Assembly (NCBI GenBank): GCA_002471665.1
Contig: DKQK01000028.1
Coordinates: 220,688 to 265,100 of the forward strand
Source: Gammaproteobacteria bacterium UBA7310
GTDB taxonomy: Bacteria > Pseudomonadota > Gammaproteobacteria > Pseudomonadales > Ketobacteraceae
Direction: 5' to 3'
DNA: 44,413 bases
The position numbers and the translations under genes were made by a program. This document shows positions 41,796-44,413 of the stretch, piece after piece. The notes beneath the pieces are model-generated. The model did no database searches. It was not told the origin of the DNA and was given only the letters and a program-made list of their open reading frames with translations. Numbering within the stretch: position 1 is the first letter of the stretch; every line of letters begins with the position of its first letter.

Positions 41796-42857
41796 TCAGG
41801 CCATGGCCGGGTTGTCTCCAAACTGTTGCGCAATAAGGTGATCCACCCAACCTTCCACGTTGTTCAGCGGCAGGCGGTCGGCAATGCCCATCTCCTGTGC
41901 CAGTTGCCGGGTGGTAGTAACGTCATAGCGATCCGAAGACAGAAACGACAACGTTTCCCGGGGGCTGGGCAGCAGACATTGCGGCACCCGTTTTAGCAGC
42001 CAAAGTGGGGCGAACAGGCGCGGTGCCTGTACGCCCATGTGGTCTGCCAGGCGTTGCAGCAGCTCGGCAAAATTGGGAGTGTTCTCATCCAGCAACCAGT
42101 ATTCCTGATTAATGGATTGATCGTGCTGCAGCAGGCGCGCCGCGAATTCCGCCACAAAGTCCACGTGCACCAGGGGAAGGAACGTTGTGCGATTGCCGGG
42201 AATGGCCGGCATGTTACCGGTGGATAATTGTTGAATGATTTCAGCGGCTCCGATGAATTGGGTGGTTTCCCCCGTACGGCTGTCACCAATCACCGTAGAA
42301 GGATTGAGGGCGGTCCAGGGCAGGTTCAGGGCCGTCGCTCTCTGTTTCATGCGCTCATGGGCGATCAGCTTCGAGGCCTCATACGCCCCCAGGGTTTTAT
42401 AAAGCCGCGCCTCGCTCACATCCGGTTTGTTGGCCACCCGATAGCCCCCCACCCAGATAAAGCGTTGCAGATGGGGTAGTGCGGCGGCGCACTGCAGCAG
42501 GGTTTCACTGGCATCCACGTTCACCCGGTGGGTATTGTTGCGCTCCAAACCCCAGTCAAAGGCCGCTGCCAGATGGTGAATCGCAATGATGCTGTCATTG
42601 CGGGTACGGTCCTGAAACAGATCCGCCACCTGCTCCAGGCTAAAGTTGACCACCTGCAACCGGGTTTGCACGTCGTTTTCTTCATGCTGCCGGGTGGCTT
42701 GACGTTGCACAAAGTGGCGGAAGGCCTGCTCCCGCTGGTTGGCCTTGCGCATGGCGGCAATCACTTCATAACCCTGGTTCAGCAGGGCGGGTACCAGCCA
42801 GCGGCCGATCAAGCCGTTGGCGCCGGTGACCAGAATGGTGTTGGCTGGGTTTGTCAT
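41796..42857 (-). CDS. NAD(P)-dependent epimerase/dehydratase family protein (extended SDR)
   Basis: This 353-residue cytoplasmic enzyme is an extended SDR. The nucleotide-binding motif ILVTGANGLIGRW (GxxGxxG) lies at residues about 8-20. The catalytic YxxxK is in LGAYEASKLIAHERM, and a conserved NPSTVIG follows. Its closest known type may be the dihydroflavonol reductase/epimerase group, but the substrate is unknown. AAGGAG is seven bases before ATG 42857. The gene lies 55 bp downstream of the TetR-type gene on the same strand, with its own operator-like site in the gap, so it is probably regulated by that protein. Confidence 0.82.
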   Translation of the reverse strand: MTNPANTILVTGANGLIGRWLVPALLNQGYEVIAAMRKANQREQAFRHFVQRQATRQHEENDVQTRLQVVNFSLEQVADLFQDRTRNDSIIAIHHLAAAFDWGLERNNTHRVNVDASETLLQCAAALPHLQRFIWVGGYRVANKPDVSEARLYKTLGAYEASKLIAHERMKQRATALNLPWTALNPSTVIGDSRTGETTQFIGAAEIIQQLSTGNMPAIPGNRTTFLPLVHVDFVAEFAARLLQHDQSINQEYWLLDENTPNFAELLQRLADHMGVQAPRLFAPLWLLKRVPQCLLPSPRETLSFLSSDRYDVTTTRQLAQEMGIADRLPLNNVEGWVDHLIAQQFGDNPAMA

Positions 42858-42873
42858 GATGGTGCTCCTTTTT

Positions 42874-42891
42874 AATAATAGACCAGTCTAT
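42874..42891. promoter_or_regulatory. Probable TetR operator upstream of the epimerase gene
   Basis: ATAGAC and GTCTAT are inverted 6-bp arms (42878-42891) around CA. The 11-mer AATAATAGACC (42874-42884) is identical to one half of the 30-bp palindrome upstream of the regulator gene (43495-43505). The shared motif suggests the same protein binds both. Confidence 0.6.
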
Positions 42892-42912
42892 ATATAAAGA
42901 GATTAAAAAAAT

Positions 42913-43488
42913 TCAGGCCGGGGCCAGGCGGCTGAGCACCGCATCCCGTGCCTGATCCATGGGCTCTCGTGAGCGCCGGATTCTGGCCAGCATCATTGCA
43001 CCTTCCAGTTGGGATAACATCAGGGCCGCTTCACTGGCAGCCAGTTCGTTGCTCATGCCTTTGGCCTGCAGGCCCAGTGTGATGGCGCCTTGCCATTGGT
43101 CGAAGGCTTTTCTGCAGGCCTCCAGCACATCGGGGTGTTGTTCGTTGACCTCCAGTGCCACCGTGGCAACCGGGCAGCCTTTCTCGAACGCCGAACTCTG
43201 CAGGCGCACGGATAACCCATCGAACAACCAGCCCACGGCCACCTCCAGGTTGTCGGCCATGTTGAACGCGTGTTCGATCATACTGCCGATCAGCTGGGTG
43301 CCCTGTTCCAGGGCCAGCGCCACAATCTGATCCTTGCCGTCCGGGAAATGAAAATAAAGTGACCCCTTGGGCGCACCGCTGGCCTTGATGATCTGCTGCA
43401 GCCCCGTGTTGTGGAAGCCCTGGCGTTCGATCAGGTCCAAAGTGGCGGAGAGGATTTTTTCCTGTGTTTGTTGGCCTTTGCTACTCAT
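42913..43488 (-). CDS. TetR/AcrR-family repressor, LmrA/YxaF-like
   Basis: This 191-residue one-component regulator has an N-terminal HTH at about 10-55: KILSATLDLIERQGFHNTGLQQIIKASGAPKGSLYFHFPDGKDQIV, where the GAPKGSLYFHF helix is characteristic of the LmrA/YxaF group. The C-terminal ligand/dimer domain includes FEKGCPVATVALEV, again of that group, including the conserved GCP. The start at 43488 is set by the match to the family N-terminus. It is followed 55 bp later by the epimerase gene. A 30-bp palindrome sits five bases upstream of its ATG, a clear sign of autoregulation. The inducer is unknown. Confidence 0.88.
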   Translation of the reverse strand: MSSKGQQTQEKILSATLDLIERQGFHNTGLQQIIKASGAPKGSLYFHFPDGKDQIVALALEQGTQLIGSMIEHAFNMADNLEVAVGWLFDGLSVRLQSSAFEKGCPVATVALEVNEQHPDVLEACRKAFDQWQGAITLGLQAKGMSNELAASEAALMLSQLEGAMMLARIRRSREPMDQARDAVLSRLAPA

Positions 43489-43492
43489 GAAG

Positions 43493-43522
43493 GCAATAAT
43501 AGACCGATCGGTTTATTATTGC
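43493..43522. promoter_or_regulatory. 30-bp near-perfect palindromic operator at the TetR gene
   Basis: The arms 43493-43501 and 43514-43522 (GCAATAATA / TATTATTGC) are perfectly inverted. The core ACCGATCGGT is itself a 10-bp palindrome, and only the pair at 43502/43513 is mismatched. It overlaps the position of the ribosome binding site and probably the promoter of the regulator gene, so binding should repress the gene itself. Confidence 0.8.
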
Positions 43523-43548
43523 AAGGCGGTTGATCAGACGGCAGAAGA

Positions 43549-43577
43549 GAGTGGGGAACAGCACTTTATCCCCACTC
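43549..43577 (-). terminator. Hairpin terminator of the polyester hydrolase gene
   Basis: GAGTGGGGA (43549-43557) pairs with TCCCCACTC (43569-43577), a 9-bp stem with an 11-base loop. On the minus strand it is followed by TCTTCTG, which is T-rich but not a full run. It lies 15 bp past the hydrolase stop. Confidence 0.65.
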
Positions 43578-43591
43578 CTCACCGGCGAGTC

Positions 43592-44413
43592 TCAGTAATT
43601 ACAGGTGTCGCGATACTCGGAGATACTTCGATCTGCCTCATGATTGGGGCCGCACAGGAATTGGTCGTAGCGGCGATCTTCATCGATAAAGCGCTTCATC
43701 CAGGCAATCCCGTACTTGCCCAGTATGTCCTCGTCTGGATAGCCGCTGTTGGCACAGAAGTGATCACCGCCGTTGATCTCAAGAAATGCTTTGGCGGTGG
43801 AGCCGGGAATCTCCCGGTAGAACGGTGACGCATGTTGAGCGACGGGAGCGACGACATCCAGTTCACAGGCAATGATGAGTGTGGGCGTGGTGATTTCATC
43901 AAACGGATTGAACCCCGCGTAGTAGGGTGCTTGGGGGATAGCCGCTTTCAGTTCGCGTTCAGTGGATAATTTAAGGGTGCCACCGCCACCCATGGACCAT
44001 CCCATTGCGCCCAAACGATTGGCGTCCACCATGCCATAGATTGGACTCCTTGAAGAATTACTTTGGCTGATGACGTAATCCAATGCTGCGCTCAGTTGAT
44101 CCGCGCGGCTATCGGGCTGATCATAAATGGTGTTGGTGTCGGTGGTGATGACGACAAATCCCCAGGAAGCCAGGCGCGGCCCCCACCACTTGATGGAACG
44201 CTCGTAAGAGACGTAACCGGGGATCACCGCAATCGCGCCCATGGTGCCTTCTGTTCCCACAGGATAGTGAATCGTACCTCCGCCAAACCCGGATACCCAG
44301 GAAGAAACGTTGATTGTGCGCACGCTATAGGGCCCGCTATCCGCTTCCAGTGCGGATACCGTTGGATTGGGTCCACGTTGATAGCAGTTGGAACAGGTGG
44401 AGGGGGGATCGGG
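43592..44413 (-). CDS. PETase-like polyester hydrolase (partial, N-terminus off the window)
   Basis: This is a secreted alpha/beta hydrolase of the cutinase/PETase family. The window end cuts off the signal peptide and first residues. The frame is open from the edge: after CSNC it reads YQRGPNPT, which aligns with the start of mature Ideonella PETase, whereas an internal GTG at 44323 would delete conserved sequence. The nucleophile Ser (codon 43994-43996) is in GAMGWSMGGGGTL. The Asp (43856-43858) is in ACELDVVAP and the His (43760-43762) in GGDHFCANSG. Both PETase disulfide pairs are present (C in ACE with C in HFC; CGPN with DTC), as is the loop of the same length after CANSG. Compared with IsPETase, the positions of W185, S214, I218 and S238 hold Tyr, His, Phe and Phe. 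Activity on PET is not proven. Confidence 0.88.
   Translation of the reverse strand, partial: PDPPSTCSNCYQRGPNPTVSALEADSGPYSVRTINVSSWVSGFGGGTIHYPVGTEGTMGAIAVIPGYVSYERSIKWWGPRLASWGFVVITTDTNTIYDQPDSRADQLSAALDYVISQSNSSRSPIYGMVDANRLGAMGWSMGGGGTLKLSTERELKAAIPQAPYYAGFNPFDEITTPTLIIACELDVVAPVAQHASPFYREIPGSTAKAFLEINGGDHFCANSGYPDEDILGKYGIAWMKRFIDEDRRYDQFLCGPNHEADRSISEYRDTCNY

Noticed and set aside
44323..44323. GTG at 44323 as the true start of the hydrolase gene
   Set aside because: Thirty upstream codons remain open to the window edge, and they include YQRGPNPT and LEADSGPYS, which align with conserved PETase sequence, so the start is off the window.

Overview
The window reads as chromosomal DNA of a marine-type gammaproteobacterium. 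Codon use is moderately GC-rich and coding density is high. The gene set includes a CrbS/CrbR (MxtR/ErdR) pair, a VC_2705-type symporter with its DUF4212 partner, a FadL porin, a PEP-CTERM protein and a PETase-like polyester hydrolase. Together these recall hydrocarbon- and polyester-using relatives of Alcanivorax/Ketobacter. That placement is inference from gene content, since no rRNA or other phylogenetic marker is present. There are no tRNA or rRNA genes, insertion sequences, prophage genes or CRISPR arrays.

Left part (1-15.3 kb): a LuxR-type response regulator faces a transporter-fused hybrid histidine kinase. They are followed by a DUF4136-like lipoprotein, an AraC regulator, YehS, a secreted GH5 endoglycoceramidase-like enzyme, YjdM/PhnA, a LEA/WHy lipoprotein, a small caspase/CHAT-like His-Cys protein, and two large c-di-GMP proteins (periplasmic-sensor GGDEF; REC-PAS-GGDEF-EAL) flanking an MmcQ/YjbR protein.

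Middle part (15.3-25.5 kb): an exonuclease/DUF294 operon, a YadGH-like ABC exporter, a PEP-CTERM protein, a FadL-family porin, and a short symporter operon. The kinase/regulator pair, the exonuclease/DUF294 pair and the symporter pair are functionally linked in other gammaproteobacteria through acetate and short-chain carboxylate use. Their presence within 25 kb suggests one acetate-response neighbourhood.

Right part (25.5-41.6 kb): thirteen genes on the minus strand, most overlapping or spaced by less than 70 bp, form what looks like one long operon that I cannot assign to any known system. In transcription order it encodes a lipoprotein, a secreted trypsin-like protease, four secreted proteins of unknown function, an SH3-like lipoprotein, a lytic transglycosylase, two unknown cytoplasmic proteins, a membrane-anchored Lon-type (S16-like) protein without an ATPase, a small membrane protein, and a 1867-residue surface lipoprotein built of PKD, calcium-binding and alternating DUF11-like repeats. 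Hairpins precede the first gene and cover the ribosome binding site of the twelfth. This is the best candidate here for an undescribed envelope system.

Right edge (41.8-44.4 kb): an NAD-dependent epimerase-like gene and a TetR regulator share an operator motif, including a 30-bp near-perfect palindrome at the regulator's own start. Beyond them lies the nearly complete mature part of a PETase-like polyester hydrolase, cut by the window end.
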